From Diplonema papillatum (Eukaryota; Euglenozoa; Diplonemea; Diplonemida; Diplonemidae): a stretch of 64,000 nt of DNA. Within the stretch, counting starts at the first letter, position 1, and every line of letters begins with the position of its first letter. Shown one piece after another: positions 63,601 to 64,000 of this stretch. A program made the translations under genes and the position numbers. The notes below the pieces were generated by a model. It saw only the letters and a list, made by a program, of their open reading frames with translations, made no database searches and was not told the DNA's origin. The stretch is from positions 1 to 64,000 of the forward strand of contig JAPJBO010000120.1 of assembly GCA_030068145.1 (NCBI GenBank), given 5' to 3'.

Positions 63601-64000
63601 GGGCATCCGACATGGGCCACGGCCAGGGAGAGGAAGGTCCCTGGAAGAGGACACCTACGATTACACGGGGAAGGTGGTCGTGAGCAAAAAAGAAAAAGTA
63701 CCGCACGAGATAAAGGTCGCTCATAATGGGTTCGATGACCAGTATTTTGAATGGAATCGCGGGCTTGCGCTGCGAAAGGAAGTAAAGTGACTGGGCACAT
63801 CCAAAAATAAAAGAGACAAGCGGTGTTGTCTGCACCAGTGGTTTCGCAAAGGGGTTTGAGAAGGGAGGAAGGATAAAGGAGGACAAGAAATAAACTGCTG
63901 CAACCCTTTCGCAACATGAAGGTTTGAGAGGGTAAAAAAAATTAGAATCGAAGCGATTCACTATTTCTTTTCTTTTTGCTGAGTAGAAAGAAAGTAGGAG

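Larger units (their letters stand above)
56689..64000. other. 7.3-kb repeat-rich region without a supported gene
   Basis: Short readings abound but none is longer than about 155 codons, none has a domain, and they disagree with each other in strand. The region holds pairs of dispersed repeats (57465, 57556/58880, 59773/63212, 63408 and 63521) listed separately. A plus reading at 61268-61708 and a minus one at 59753-59352 look somewhat protein-like but stay unidentified. Confidence 0.6.

Noticed and set aside
1-64000. CRISPR arrays, retroviral or other capsid-bearing elements
   Set aside because: No spacer-type array and no gag, polymerase, integrase or capsid-like frame was recognised; the 44-bp satellite has no spacers.

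Overview
The window looks like nuclear DNA of a unicellular, probably flagellated eukaryote. It has long eukaryote-type genes (VPS13, FAM135, a TBC1D32/Broad-minded-like protein, SRD5A3, a DHHC palmitoyltransferase, a FYVE-type protein and two FKBPs). Introns are few and their splice signals are tightly constrained: most inferred donors read GTATGT, GTATGC or GTATGG, and some acceptors have a TACTAAAC- or TGCTAAAC-like branch site close by. I cannot place the lineage from sequence alone. A Broad-minded-like gene hints at a cilium or flagellum. The strictly one-sided gene order would fit an alveolate or another protist with unidirectional gene arrays, but that is inference.

Layout. Positions 1-4.1 kb hold repeats: a CTGCTGCCTTGC minisatellite with an embedded duplication, a 158-bp direct repeat pair, and a 44-bp satellite of about 25 copies. 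From 5.5 to 56.7 kb every convincing gene lies on the minus strand. In order of rising coordinate they are: a glycosyltransferase-like type II membrane protein, FAM135 lipase-like protein, a ubiquitin-like/Prp28-N-terminal-like protein, DHHC palmitoyltransferase, SRD5A3-type reductase, a 3845-residue VPS13, a small ORF, a three-exon unknown gene, a myristoylated FYVE-like protein, an unknown basic protein, the TBC1D32-like protein, FKBP12-like isomerase, a coiled-coil tail-anchored protein, a polytopic membrane protein, a myristoylated EF-hand protein, a two-FKBP/TPR co-chaperone, a His-rich LEA-like protein with 11-residue repeats, a glutamine-rich protein, and a VTT-domain (TMEM64/TVP38) protein. 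From 56.7 kb to the end I see no convincing gene. That stretch and the 54-56 kb intergene hold several families of short dispersed repeats, some shared with introns or gene ends elsewhere in the window.

The genes are not a pathway. Many do serve membranes: lipid transfer (VPS13), polyprenol reduction (SRD5A3), palmitoylation (DHHC), PI3P-type binding (FYVE), VTT scramblase-like and FAM135 lipase-like functions. The points most worth a second look are the ubiquitin-like domain joined to a helicase-less Prp28 N-terminal region, the VPS13 whose usual C-terminal domains are replaced by a W-x-E-F repeat tail, the 198-bp tandem units of the LEA-like gene, the TGACTCA-bearing satellite, a 594-bp inverted-repeat element with two mutually exclusive hairpins, and the unidirectional gene order itself.
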